From NCBI GenBank assembly GCA_020634515.1, contig JACKBL010000003.1:62001-126000 (forward strand): 64,000 bases of DNA. The letters run 5' to 3'. The DNA comes from Ardenticatenales bacterium. Lineage in GTDB: Bacteria > Chloroflexota > Anaerolineae > Promineifilales > Promineifilaceae. Both the position numbers and the translations under genes were made by a program. Positions 17,372-25,552 of this stretch are shown in pieces; position 1 is the first letter of the stretch, and every line of letters starts with the position of its first letter. The notes under the pieces were generated by a model. That model worked only from the letters and a program-made list of their open reading frames with translations, had not been told where the DNA came from and ran no database searches.

Positions 17372-17404
17372 AAAAACCGGGTTTTTGATAAAAACCCGGT
17401 TTTT
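17372..17404. terminator. Bidirectional intrinsic terminator
   Basis: AAAAACCGGGTTTTT and its near-perfect inverse around a GAT loop form a strong hairpin with T tracts on both strands. It lies between the divergent NACHT and GTPase genes, so it would insulate them rather than end either one. Confidence 0.6.
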
Positions 17405-17429
17405 CACGGGTGATCGCAACCTTTCCGCC

Positions 17430-17458
17430 TTGACCGCGTAAAGGGGATGAATTTATCA
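17430..17458 (+). promoter_or_regulatory. Possible promoter of the GTPase/ubiquitin-like locus
   Basis: TTGACC (17430-17435) is followed after 17 bp by TTATCA (17453-17458), a fair -35 with a weak -10, about 100 bp ahead of the GTPase start. Confidence 0.3.
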
Positions 17459-17560
17459 GCCCAGAATAATGGCTGGATGGGTTCCGCTGGCGATAGCGCC
17501 CCATCTGGAAAACAGAGCGTCATATGGACCTCGCTCCCCAGTTCCAGGAGAACGGACAAG

Positions 17561-20233
17561 ATGCCCAAGAAACAAACCGACAAATATAGCGAATTGGCTT
17601 CATCCCTTTCCACTTTGCCCCATATCAGTCCGACGCAGGTGGAACAGTGGGTGGCGCTACAGCGGGCCATTGACAACACCCGCGACTACCTCATTCGCGC
17701 CGTGCCCCAGGCGCGGCACAGCATCGACGAAGCGCAGAAAATTTTAGAGCAGCGCACCTACACGCTGGTCTTTTTTGGCGGCACCGGCGTGGGCAAGAGC
17801 ACCCTGATCAACGCCCTGCTGGGGCGTAACTTGCTGCCCACGGGGGCGGTGACGGCGGTCACGGGCACGATTGTGTACATCGAACAGACCGCCGCCAATG
17901 AAGCGGAGTCGTTAACGCTGACCTACTGGACGGCGGACGAGTTCGCGGAGCGGGTCCGTCGTCTGTGTCAACTGAGCGAGTTGGAGGGATTCGACATCAC
18001 GAACGATGAGGAGCGAAAGCAGGCGCGGGAGACAATTGAAGGCATCATCGAAAATACGCGGGATGAAGCGAAGACGGAGCGGGATGAGTATCTGGAGATT
18101 TTGCTGGACTGCATTAGCACATGGGAGCAGCACCGCGACATGTACGCCAACGGCGTGGCCGCGCCCCGTTCGCTGCCGTTGGATAGCGAAAACGCGCTGA
18201 AGAATTTGCGCGAGGATGGGTTCAAGGGGAGCAGCGAGCGACAAATTCGCCTGGTGCGCTCGGCCACGTTCCGCATTCAACCGCGCAGCGGCATTCCCGA
18301 CATCCTCATGAACGGCTATTTGCGCATCGTGGATGTGCCCGGCCTGGGTGCCGGCATGAAGTTGCACGAGGCGATTACGTTGGAAGAAATGAAGCGGGAA
18401 GACGCGATGATCGTGATGGTGACGGACGCAGGACGGCAGCGCGTAGACGAAATGAAGTCCATGTCCGCTGTGCATTGGATCAAGGAGAATCGCCTTTATG
18501 GACTCAGCGGCGGCGACCTGGACGAAGCAGCGGCGAAAATCTTCCTGGCCGTGAACGGCGGCAACATCCGTCAGGCGTTTGATCGCCTCAATTCCGGTCT
18601 ACCGGAAGCGGAACTGGAAGTGAAGGAAGTCACGCGCTACATTGCGCCCAACTACTGGGACCGCTACCGCGAGCGCGGCAATCACCGCCCTTACTTCCTG
18701 ATCATGGCGCCGCCCGCGCTTTACTTGCAGGACCCGGACCACGCGCCGGCGGAGTTCGCCAGCGAGACAGAGCGCATCGCCAAGGTGTTTAAGGACCAGT
18801 TGGGGCCGGTGGACATCAGCGATCCGCTGCACCCGGATACAAAGGCGGCCCTGCTGGAATTGAGCGAAGTGCCGCTGCTGCGCGACAATCTGATCACGTT
18901 TATTCAGAACGAACGAGTGCGCGGGCAACTGCGCGAGGCGGCCACGCGCATTCGGAACGCACTGCACGCGCTGCGTCTGTATTACGAGCAGCAGTTGGGC
19001 AACCGGGGGGTGCATCCACCGTTTGCCAGCAGTTGGGAGACGATGCAAGAGCGGCGGTTTGAGAATGTGCTGCTGCGGCAGCAGAAGGCGCTGCCGCGGG
19101 CGTTCCACGATGCGCTGCTGGAACTGAGCCAGCGCACGAACAGCGATACGCGCTTCCGCGATTTGCTGCGCCCGACCCTGAGCGGGGTGAAGCGCATGGT
19201 GCAGGACGCGGTGCAGCGGGAGGTGGATACGCTGCTGGAGAGTTATGGCACGACGCATTGGGATGATCGGGATGTGATGTATGACAATCTGGTGTGGGGA
19301 AGTGCCGGCATTGAAGTCCCCATCAAGCGCATTCTCTACCAGGTCGAACTCGTCATGCAGGACAGCATCTCCCTCTTCATGCCGGAAATCGCCGAAATTA
19401 TGGCGGGCGAACTACAGCGCACGTTGGAGGCGCACGACATCCTGACCCGTTTGCAGCGGGCCAGCTATGAGCAGGCATACACATACGCCCTGCCGGATGC
19501 GCCGGGTGAGGCACTGACCCTGGACGACGCCTACCGCCGTATTGTGCAACGTGTGGGGGTGAATTTCCGCGAAGTATGCCGGCAGGCAACCATGTACGAA
19601 CTCGTCAAACCGGAACGCTCCATCAACCACCGCCTGGAAATGGGCGAGAAAGAGGTCACCCTCGCGGATAACGACCGCATCCTGGACCTGGCTCTGCACG
19701 GCCCCGCCGAAGTGCGGCGCGAAGTCGTGGCTGAGGCGCAATCTATCCTGGCGCGGCACGCGACCACGGACACCGCGCCCACGCCCGCGCCAACAGCCAT
19801 CGCCGAAGATGAATTCGAGATCAACATCCTGGATACACCGCCCGCCGCCGACTTCACCATCAAGTTCCCCGGCGAGGAAAGCGCCTTCAGCCGCGCCGAC
19901 CTGGATGTAGACCTCGGTCCCAGCTACGCGGACAAACTGGACAACATCGGCCAGAAAACGCGCGCGATTTTCCAATCCATCATGGATGACCTGTTCAGCG
20001 ACGACGAACTGCTGCCACGGCTGCGCCGTCTCTTCTGGCTGGAAGCAACCAAAGCGGAGCGGGACTTCAATAATCATCTGGTGAAACCCATGCTGCGCCA
20101 GCATGACCGCAAATTGTACGACGCCGACCTGCGCACGGCGATGGAAGTGGACCTGGAATCCGTCTCCGACCTGGAAGAGCTGATGCGCGTCTGGGAAGGA
20201 CTGCATAAGCTGGAAAGCAATCTGGCGGTTTGA
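17561..20233 (+). CDS. Dynamin-like GTPase
   Basis: The ATG at 17561 follows AGGAG; a longer frame from 17447 has no family sequence. The protein has 890 residues. The G1 loop GGTGVGKST is at 73-81, G2-like Thr residues follow in GAVTAVTGTIVYI, and G3 DVPGLG is near 258. About 550 mostly helical residues follow the G domain, with no clear membrane helix. This layout fits bacterial dynamin-like proteins, which remodel or guard membranes and are often linked to phage defence. It is the first gene in a co-oriented run leading into the E1/Ubl/E2/JAMM genes. I found no C-terminal domain that I can name. Confidence 0.75.
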   Translation: MPKKQTDKYSELASSLSTLPHISPTQVEQWVALQRAIDNTRDYLIRAVPQARHSIDEAQKILEQRTYTLVFFGGTGVGKSTLINALLGRNLLPTGAVTAVTGTIVYIEQTAANEAESLTLTYWTADEFAERVRRLCQLSELEGFDITNDEERKQARETIEGIIENTRDEAKTERDEYLEILLDCISTWEQHRDMYANGVAAPRSLPLDSENALKNLREDGFKGSSERQIRLVRSATFRIQPRSGIPDILMNGYLRIVDVPGLGAGMKLHEAITLEEMKREDAMIVMVTDAGRQRVDEMKSMSAVHWIKENRLYGLSGGDLDEAAAKIFLAVNGGNIRQAFDRLNSGLPEAELEVKEVTRYIAPNYWDRYRERGNHRPYFLIMAPPALYLQDPDHAPAEFASETERIAKVFKDQLGPVDISDPLHPDTKAALLELSEVPLLRDNLITFIQNERVRGQLREAATRIRNALHALRLYYEQQLGNRGVHPPFASSWETMQERRFENVLLRQQKALPRAFHDALLELSQRTNSDTRFRDLLRPTLSGVKRMVQDAVQREVDTLLESYGTTHWDDRDVMYDNLVWGSAGIEVPIKRILYQVELVMQDSISLFMPEIAEIMAGELQRTLEAHDILTRLQRASYEQAYTYALPDAPGEALTLDDAYRRIVQRVGVNFREVCRQATMYELVKPERSINHRLEMGEKEVTLADNDRILDLALHGPAEVRREVVAEAQSILARHATTDTAPTPAPTAIAEDEFEINILDTPPAADFTIKFPGEESAFSRADLDVDLGPSYADKLDNIGQKTRAIFQSIMDDLFSDDELLPRLRRLFWLEATKAERDFNNHLVKPMLRQHDRKLYDADLRTAMEVDLESVSDLEELMRVWEGLHKLESNLAV

Positions 20234-20278
20234 AAAAGCAGAAGAGAAAGATAGAAGGCGGAAGGGAAAAAGGTTAAG

Positions 20279-21475
20279 ATGGAGAATCAATCCACGCGGC
20301 TTGTTCGTTCCATTCGAGATCCGATCCAGTTGGCTGATTTCATACAGCGGTTGGCGGAGTGGCTCATTAAAGAGTTGAACCGTGGGTATGAGCGCGTGCC
20401 GGCATTTACGGAATCACGAGCCAGGGCACTACTGCGGGTAACGGAAGTCATCGACGACCCCACGCTGGGCGATTTTGATCGCCTGATGGCGGACGAAGGC
20501 GCGGCGCGGCTGGCGCTACACGACCTGCTGCACGAAAGTGGGCTGAGCGAAAGCGCGGAAGCCGTGGGACTGGCCACCGCCAGCGCGGCGGCCACGAGCG
20601 CCCCGGCAACGCTGCCCTGGCTGCCGCTGGCAGTGGCCGCTTACGCCTGGAAACGCGGGTTTCCGCTGCACCAGCTTGACCCTGCTTCGCCGCCGGATGG
20701 ATTCAGTCCTGCCGGCATTTTACTCAAAGACACCGCCCAATTCATACGCCAGCAAGTCCAACGCTCCCCCACGGAACGCGACCGCCTGCGCCGCCAATTG
20801 GCCTTTTCCGGACACATCCTGCACACAGAAAGCACCACATTGGACACCATGCCCCACGTAGACACCCCCGTCGTGCCCGCCCCCTCCGTCTACCGCCCCC
20901 CCATCCCCGTGCGTTACCCGGAGGTTGCGCGGGACGTGCTGCACGTGCAGCCGCCGACGGATCAAGAAACCCCACCACCCGTTACTCGCGGCGAACCGCT
21001 CGTCATCACGGACGAGGACGTGCGCCAGGCCGCGCCACCCGCGCCACTGCGCGTCGATCCACCGCCGCCCGCGCCCACACCCCCCAGCCCGCTGCCACCG
21101 TCCGCCGTGATCATGCCCAATTCGGCAACCAGCCGCCGCCCCAGCCTGAGCGTGGGGCAGCGGCGCGCGGCAGGCAGCCAGGCAAGGTCCACAAAGCTGC
21201 GGGTGCTGGTGCAGCAAGTAGCAGACGGTCCCGGCCTGTATGGGGTGCAGGTACGGGTCTCTTGTCGTCGTGTGCGCGCGGAAGTTGCCGGCACAACCAA
21301 CCGTGACGGACACTTCCTCTGCGAACTACCCGTCAAGGAAACCGAAGGACTCACCTACCAGGTCGAAGTCACCTGGCCGCAAGACCTCGGCGGCAACATC
21401 GAACGCAAAGCCATCACCCTCAACGCCGACCGCACCGAGTTTACGCTGCCCTTCTACCGCCAATACCAGGCGTAA
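20279..21475 (+). CDS. Unknown protein with Pro-rich linker and C-terminal carboxypeptidase-regulatory-like domain
   Basis: The 398-residue protein is not recognised as a whole. Residues 1-195 are helical and start with a charged region (LVRSIRDPIQLADFIQRLAE); an Ala-rich hydrophobic stretch lies near 90-125. Residues 200-300 are Pro-rich and disordered. Residues 305-395 resemble a small beta sandwich of the carboxypeptidase-regulatory type (VQVRVSCRRVRAEVAGTTNR, then DGHF). It lies 45 bp after the GTPase and 28 bp before the CAP gene, which puts it in the same operon. It may be an adaptor in the system; that is only a positional guess. Confidence 0.6.
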   Translation: MENQSTRLVRSIRDPIQLADFIQRLAEWLIKELNRGYERVPAFTESRARALLRVTEVIDDPTLGDFDRLMADEGAARLALHDLLHESGLSESAEAVGLATASAAATSAPATLPWLPLAVAAYAWKRGFPLHQLDPASPPDGFSPAGILLKDTAQFIRQQVQRSPTERDRLRRQLAFSGHILHTESTTLDTMPHVDTPVVPAPSVYRPPIPVRYPEVARDVLHVQPPTDQETPPPVTRGEPLVITDEDVRQAAPPAPLRVDPPPPAPTPPSPLPPSAVIMPNSATSRRPSLSVGQRRAAGSQARSTKLRVLVQQVADGPGLYGVQVRVSCRRVRAEVAGTTNRDGHFLCELPVKETEGLTYQVEVTWPQDLGGNIERKAITLNADRTEFTLPFYRQYQA

Positions 21476-21503
21476 CCCCACCGGCTGCTCACCACGTCAC
21501 TGA

Positions 21504-22220
21504 ATGCAAACGAACATGGACGACTGGTTGCAACTGACCGAAGAAGACATCGCCCGCGCCCACCGGTTGACGCGGGCGCAGCCCCCCATGCCCGACGTGG
21601 TGATTATCACGCCCGCGGACATGACACCACCATCCACCCCGTCAACCGTGCCGGGTGGAGACGAGACGCCCGCGCTACGCGCTGCGCCCACCGCGCCTAC
21701 ATTGCGCATCACCCTGGACGACCTGACGCCCGCCCCTCCGCAAGCCCAACCAGACCCAGAGCTGCGCCGCCTGGAGCAGGTCATGTTCGCGCTGCTGAAC
21801 CAGGCGCGGCAAATGCACCTCCCCGGCTGGTTAAGCACCGGCCAACTCACCTGGCAGGACGAACTGGCGAATATCGCCCGCGGTCATTCCCAGGACATGC
21901 TACAGCGACAATACGTGGCACACGTCACGCCGGAAGGCGTCACCGCCGCGCAACGGCTGGATCAGGGGCACATCCGCTACCTGGCTTGCGGCGAAAACAT
22001 TGGCATCGTCTATGGCGAAGCCAGCCACGGCGAACAAGGGTTACACGAAATCCATGACGCCTTCATGAACCAGCCGCGCAGCCTCTCCAACCATCGCGGC
22101 AACCTGCTCAATCCCATCTGGACGCACGTGGGCATCGGCATTGCCTACAGCCGCGATGGCACACTGGTCGTCACGCAGAACTTCATCTCCGCGCCCGCTG
22201 CTCGCCTGCGCGGACGATAA
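21504..22220 (+). CDS. CAP (SCP/PR-1) domain protein without a signal peptide
   Basis: The 238-residue protein begins with an acidic, Pro/Thr-rich region (1-90). It then carries a CAP domain: LEQVMFALLNQARQ, WQDELANIARGHSQDML, HVTPEG, GENIG, and the C-terminal THVGIGIAYSRDGTLVVTQNF. CAP domains bind lipids or act as extracellular adhesins, toxins or proteases and are normally exported. No signal peptide or lipobox is visible from either start (21504 or 21516), so either export is unconventional or this copy works inside the cell. Its place between the GTPase and E1 genes makes it part of the cluster. Confidence 0.78.
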   Translation: MQTNMDDWLQLTEEDIARAHRLTRAQPPMPDVVIITPADMTPPSTPSTVPGGDETPALRAAPTAPTLRITLDDLTPAPPQAQPDPELRRLEQVMFALLNQARQMHLPGWLSTGQLTWQDELANIARGHSQDMLQRQYVAHVTPEGVTAAQRLDQGHIRYLACGENIGIVYGEASHGEQGLHEIHDAFMNQPRSLSNHRGNLLNPIWTHVGIGIAYSRDGTLVVTQNFISAPAARLRGR

Positions 22221-22225
22221 TCAAA

Positions 22226-22301
22226 CTTCCCGGAAGCTGTTTTGATGCCAAATGAGCTGAATAATGCGGCGTGTTGAGCTTGAAATCGAGCTTCCGGGAA
22301 G
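22226..22301. repeat. REP-type hairpin CTTCCCGGAAG ... CTTCCGGGAAG
   Basis: The arms AACTTCCCGGAAGCTG and GAGCTTCCGGGAAGATG enclose about 50 nt in the gap before the E1 gene. The segment resembles 46057-46121. The right arm ends about 15 bp before the E1 start and could affect translation. Confidence 0.55.
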
Positions 22302-22317
22302 ATGAAAGGAACCCTTT

Positions 22318-23493
22318 ATGACAACTCCTATCGTCATCACCGATCCCGACACCGACCGCTACCACACATTTGGCTACATAAGTTGGTGGAAGCAGGAGGT
22401 AGTACGCGAGGCCACCGTCATGGTCGTGGGCGCGGGGGCATTGGGCAACGAAGTACTCAAAAACCTGGCTCTAATGGGCATTGGCAACCTACTTATTGTG
22501 GATTTCGACACCATCGAAGACAGCAACCTGAGCCGCTCCGTCCTGTTTCGCCAGGGCGACAACGGGCGGCGCAAAGTGGACGTAGCCGCCGAGCGCGTAA
22601 AGCAGCTCAACCCGGACGTAAACGTGATGGCCTGGCATGGCAACATCAATTTCGAAATGGGGTTGGGTGTGTTCCGCCACGTGGATGCCATCATTGGTTG
22701 CCTGGACAATCGGGAAGCGCGCCTGTCCATCAATCGTTTTAGCTGGGCGATCAACAAGCCGTGGGTCGATGGCGCGATTCAAGAGTTGATGGGCATTGTG
22801 CGCGTGTTCTGGCCCGGACAGGGTGCGTGCTATGAATGCACACTCACCGACCTGGATTACCAGATCATCAATTTGCGCTACTCCTGCCCTCTGCTGGCAC
22901 GGGAGAATATTCTGCAAGGCAAAGTGCCCACAACCCCCACCAGCGCCTCTATTGTGGCCGCCTTCCAGACGCAAGAAGCGTTGAAACTGCTGCACGGAAT
23001 GGAAGTGCAGGCGGGTAAAGGGCTACTGATTAACGGCTTGACAAACGACGTGTACACGACTGAATATCCCGTCAAGGAAATGTGCATGAGCCACGCGACA
23101 ATGGAACCGATCCGGGAACTGCCGCTCGCGCGCGCGGCGGAAACCACTGTAAGCGAGCTACTACAGGTGGCGCGGGAGCAGTTGGGCGATGGCACGGTGC
23201 TGGAACTGGGGTTTGAGTTGGTGACAGGGATGCGCTGCCTTGATTGCGAGCAGGAGACGCCCGTTTTTCAGCGCATGGCGCGGCTGTTTGAAACGCAAGC
23301 CGTCTGCCCCAACTGTGGTGGACGGCGAGAGATGGTGTTGACCCACCGTATCGGCGGGGACGAGGATTTTCTGGACCGTTCGCTGGCAGCGTTGGACTTG
23401 CCGCCACTGTCCATCATTCGTGCCCGCAATGGACGCAACAGCGTTTACCTGGAACTGTCCGGCGATATGGAGACGTTTCTTCAGTTTACCTGA
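22318..23493 (+). CDS. E1-like (ThiF/MoeB/UBA family) ubiquitin-activating enzyme with C-terminal zinc ribbon
   Basis: The 391-residue protein starts at an ATG behind AAGGA. The Rossmann ATP site is VVGAGALGNEV (Gly38-Gly43), followed by an acidic strand end (VDFDTIEDSNLSRS) and an adenylation-site Arg in SRSVLFR. CYEC (171-174) may bind zinc. YSCPLL places a candidate thioester Cys at 190, ahead of the loop GKVPTTPTSASI, which resembles eukaryotic UBA3-type enzymes. The C-terminal part has CLDC (307-310) and CPNC (330-333), a zinc ribbon. E1 enzymes adenylate a ubiquitin-like C terminus and pass it to an E2; both partners follow in this cluster. Confidence 0.88.
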   Translation: MTTPIVITDPDTDRYHTFGYISWWKQEVVREATVMVVGAGALGNEVLKNLALMGIGNLLIVDFDTIEDSNLSRSVLFRQGDNGRRKVDVAAERVKQLNPDVNVMAWHGNINFEMGLGVFRHVDAIIGCLDNREARLSINRFSWAINKPWVDGAIQELMGIVRVFWPGQGACYECTLTDLDYQIINLRYSCPLLARENILQGKVPTTPTSASIVAAFQTQEALKLLHGMEVQAGKGLLINGLTNDVYTTEYPVKEMCMSHATMEPIRELPLARAAETTVSELLQVAREQLGDGTVLELGFELVTGMRCLDCEQETPVFQRMARLFETQAVCPNCGGRREMVLTHRIGGDEDFLDRSLAALDLPPLSIIRARNGRNSVYLELSGDMETFLQFT

Positions 23494-23712
23494 GGAACAC
23501 CGTTTCTTGCGGGACACCAACAAGCAAGAATACGCAACTCCCCTTTCCATTTCACGTAATAATTAGCGTATGAACTTTTTTGGAATCGTCCGCCCCTGAT
23601 AAATGTTAATCCGGGAGAGAGCACGAAAATCCGGCAGACTTTTATGATCGACGGCGGTCTGGGGTAATGAGAAACAAGCGATTCCGCCCACGTTATGGAG
23701 GAAACCAAACTA

Positions 23713-23988
23713 ATGGCAAGCGTCAAAGTAATCATCTATGATCCGACTGGCTCGAAGAAGACTCCGGTGGAACTTCCCGCCGACGTTCCCATGCGCCGCC
23801 TCATTCCGGCGCTGGTTACGAAAATGGGACTGCCTACCACGCAGGGGGCGAATCCTATAACGTACCGGTTGGATCATCGTGAATCTGGCAAGCGAATTGG
23901 CGACGAGGAATCTTTGAAAGATGCCGGCGTGAAGGATGACGATATTCTCAGCCTCTTCCCGGAAGTGACGGCGGGGGCGCAGGCGTAA
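23713..23988 (+). CDS. Ubiquitin-like modifier (YukD/ubiquitin fold)
   Basis: The ATG at 23713 has GGAGGAA upstream; an in-frame ATG at 23695 is possible. The 91-residue protein has the beta-grasp pattern: strand VKVIIYDPTG, strand TPVELP, helix VPMRRLIPALVTKMGLP, strand ITYRLDH, then GKRIGDEESLKDAGVKDDDI and a final strand SLFPEV, like ubiquitin and the YukD/EsaB family. The C terminus is VTAGAQA, with no Gly-Gly, so conjugation would need trimming after the Gly or use of a different end. E1 lies upstream, E2 and JAMM proteases downstream. Upstream DNA (23494-23694) shows no other gene. Confidence 0.8.
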   Translation: MASVKVIIYDPTGSKKTPVELPADVPMRRLIPALVTKMGLPTTQGANPITYRLDHRESGKRIGDEESLKDAGVKDDDILSLFPEVTAGAQA

Positions 23989-24170
23989 GGCCACGAGACA
24001 CAGGACTGCACCGCACCCGCCGGCAGGAACATGCCCGGGGCTATTGCAGGTTTTTCTGGCTGCCGGCATTTCTCACCCGGAGCGCGTGATTGGTGGGGGT
24101 CTGGTTTCAGGCCCCACTCACGCCGGCGTAAGGCAAAAATGCCGGCATTTTCGCGCCACTGGAGGCGTAC

Positions 24171-24713
24171 ATGGCGTTTAGCAATGATATTCGTGAGACC
24201 CGTTTGCGGAACGATCACAACCGCGTCATCGACCTGGTCAAACGGAGCGAATTCGTCTTCATCATAGACACCGACGGCGATCCCCCGGAGCGGTATCGCA
24301 TTCGTTTCACCTGCAAAGGCGTGGAGAAACTCACCCCCAGCAACCGCCCCGTCTACCGTGAACTGCACGAAGTGACCGTTTATTTGCATGCGGAATACCC
24401 CCTGAAGCAGCCGCAGCTCAAATGGCTCACCCCCATTTTCCACCCCAATATTCACCGCACGGGCGCCGTGTGCATTGGCGCCTGGTGGCCGGCCAAAACA
24501 CTGGACGAACTGCTGCTCACGTTAGGGGAGATGATCCAATACAAAAACTTCGACCCCATGGATCCCATGAATTCGCAGGCCGCCAGTTGGGCGCTGCGCA
24601 ACAAAAACCTCTTTCCAATTGATGACCGCCCTCTAAAAGGACAGTCACTGGATGACCTGATTATCTTGGGCGATGAAGAGGAAGCAGATGACCTCAGCAT
24701 CAACATTCTCTAG
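24171..24713 (+). CDS. E2-like ubiquitin-conjugating enzyme (UBC fold)
   Basis: The ATG at 24171 follows GGAGG. The 180-residue protein holds a full UBC core: strand VTVYLHAEYP, KQPQLKWLTPIFHPN, and the HPN motif with Asn93. The active-site Cys101 is in GAVCIGAWWP, eight residues after Asn as in eukaryotic E2s. The helix TLDELLLTLGEMIQY and the NSQAASW segment are also E2-like. The acidic C-terminal tail (DDLIILGDEEEADD) is extra. All catalytic features appear intact, so it should accept a modifier from the E1 at 22318. Its end overlaps the first JAMM gene, indicating coupled translation. Confidence 0.9.
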   Translation: MAFSNDIRETRLRNDHNRVIDLVKRSEFVFIIDTDGDPPERYRIRFTCKGVEKLTPSNRPVYRELHEVTVYLHAEYPLKQPQLKWLTPIFHPNIHRTGAVCIGAWWPAKTLDELLLTLGEMIQYKNFDPMDPMNSQAASWALRNKNLFPIDDRPLKGQSLDDLIILGDEEEADDLSINIL

Positions 24714-25527
24714 CGAACCGGATACGGTAACGGAGTCGCCGGACGCCCCCATGGGCCTGCACGTGCCATCGGGACCACGGCTTGACCAGGCGGCGCTGGA
24801 TAGTCTGCCACAGGCGATGCCGGCAGCATTCAGCGGCGACGTCGTCCTCCACGGCGAGTTTCCCCAGCAAAAACAGGTGCGCGTTATCCTGGCGCAGAAT
24901 GCCATACAGCAGATCCAGACGCACACGATCAGCGATATGGATCGGGAAGTAGGCGGCGCGTTGTTGGGGCACGTATGCCGGCATCAGGCGCAAACCTTCG
25001 TCGAAATCCTGGCCGCCATGCCCGCTCCCAGCAGTGACCACGGCCCCGTCCACTTCACCTTCACAGCCGACACCTGGGCACACATCAACCACGCCCGCGA
25101 AGCCGAATACCCTGACCTGGACATCGTCGGCTGGTTCCACACCCACCCCGACCTCGGCGTCTTCTACTCCGCCGATGACGTTGTCGTCCACTCCGCCGCC
25201 TTCACCCTCCCCTGGCAAGTGGGCCTCGTCGTCGATCCCTTGCGCCAGGAAGCGTGCTTCTTTGGCTGGGAAATCGCCAGCCACGGCAAACAGATTCTGC
25301 CCATCACCGGCTTCTACGAATGGCTCGACCAGAAACCCGGTAGCCTCGTCGGCTGGCAGATCACGAACGAACCATTTACCGAAACCAGCAGCCGCGTTAT
25401 GCTGGCGCAACACGTAGGTCCCGGACTGCCTCCCATCAGCCCCTGGTGGGGCGTTTTCCTCGGCAGCCTCAGCCTGATCATCAGTCTGGCCTTGCTGCTA
25501 GAGCGACTGCTTTCCGCGCCCCGCTGA
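24688..25527 (+). CDS. JAMM/MPN metalloprotease (deubiquitinase-like) with C-terminal membrane anchor
   Basis: An ATG at 24688 behind AGAGGA is preferred; an ATG at 24673 is also in frame, and both overlap the E2 gene. The JAB/MPN zinc site is complete: Glu87 (DREVGGALLG), His151 and His153 in WFHTHPDLGVFYSADD, with Ser161 and Asp164. The end of the 279-residue protein is a hydrophobic helix (WGVFLGSLSLIISLALLLER) that would tether it to the membrane with the protease inside. JAMM proteases cleave isopeptide bonds or trim Ubl precursors. The substrate is presumably the cluster's ubiquitin-like protein. Confidence 0.88.
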   Translation: MTSASTFSSEPDTVTESPDAPMGLHVPSGPRLDQAALDSLPQAMPAAFSGDVVLHGEFPQQKQVRVILAQNAIQQIQTHTISDMDREVGGALLGHVCRHQAQTFVEILAAMPAPSSDHGPVHFTFTADTWAHINHAREAEYPDLDIVGWFHTHPDLGVFYSADDVVVHSAAFTLPWQVGLVVDPLRQEACFFGWEIASHGKQILPITGFYEWLDQKPGSLVGWQITNEPFTETSSRVMLAQHVGPGLPPISPWWGVFLGSLSLIISLALLLERLLSAPR

Positions 25528-25552
25528 CCCCCCGCCCTGACGGACCACTCAC

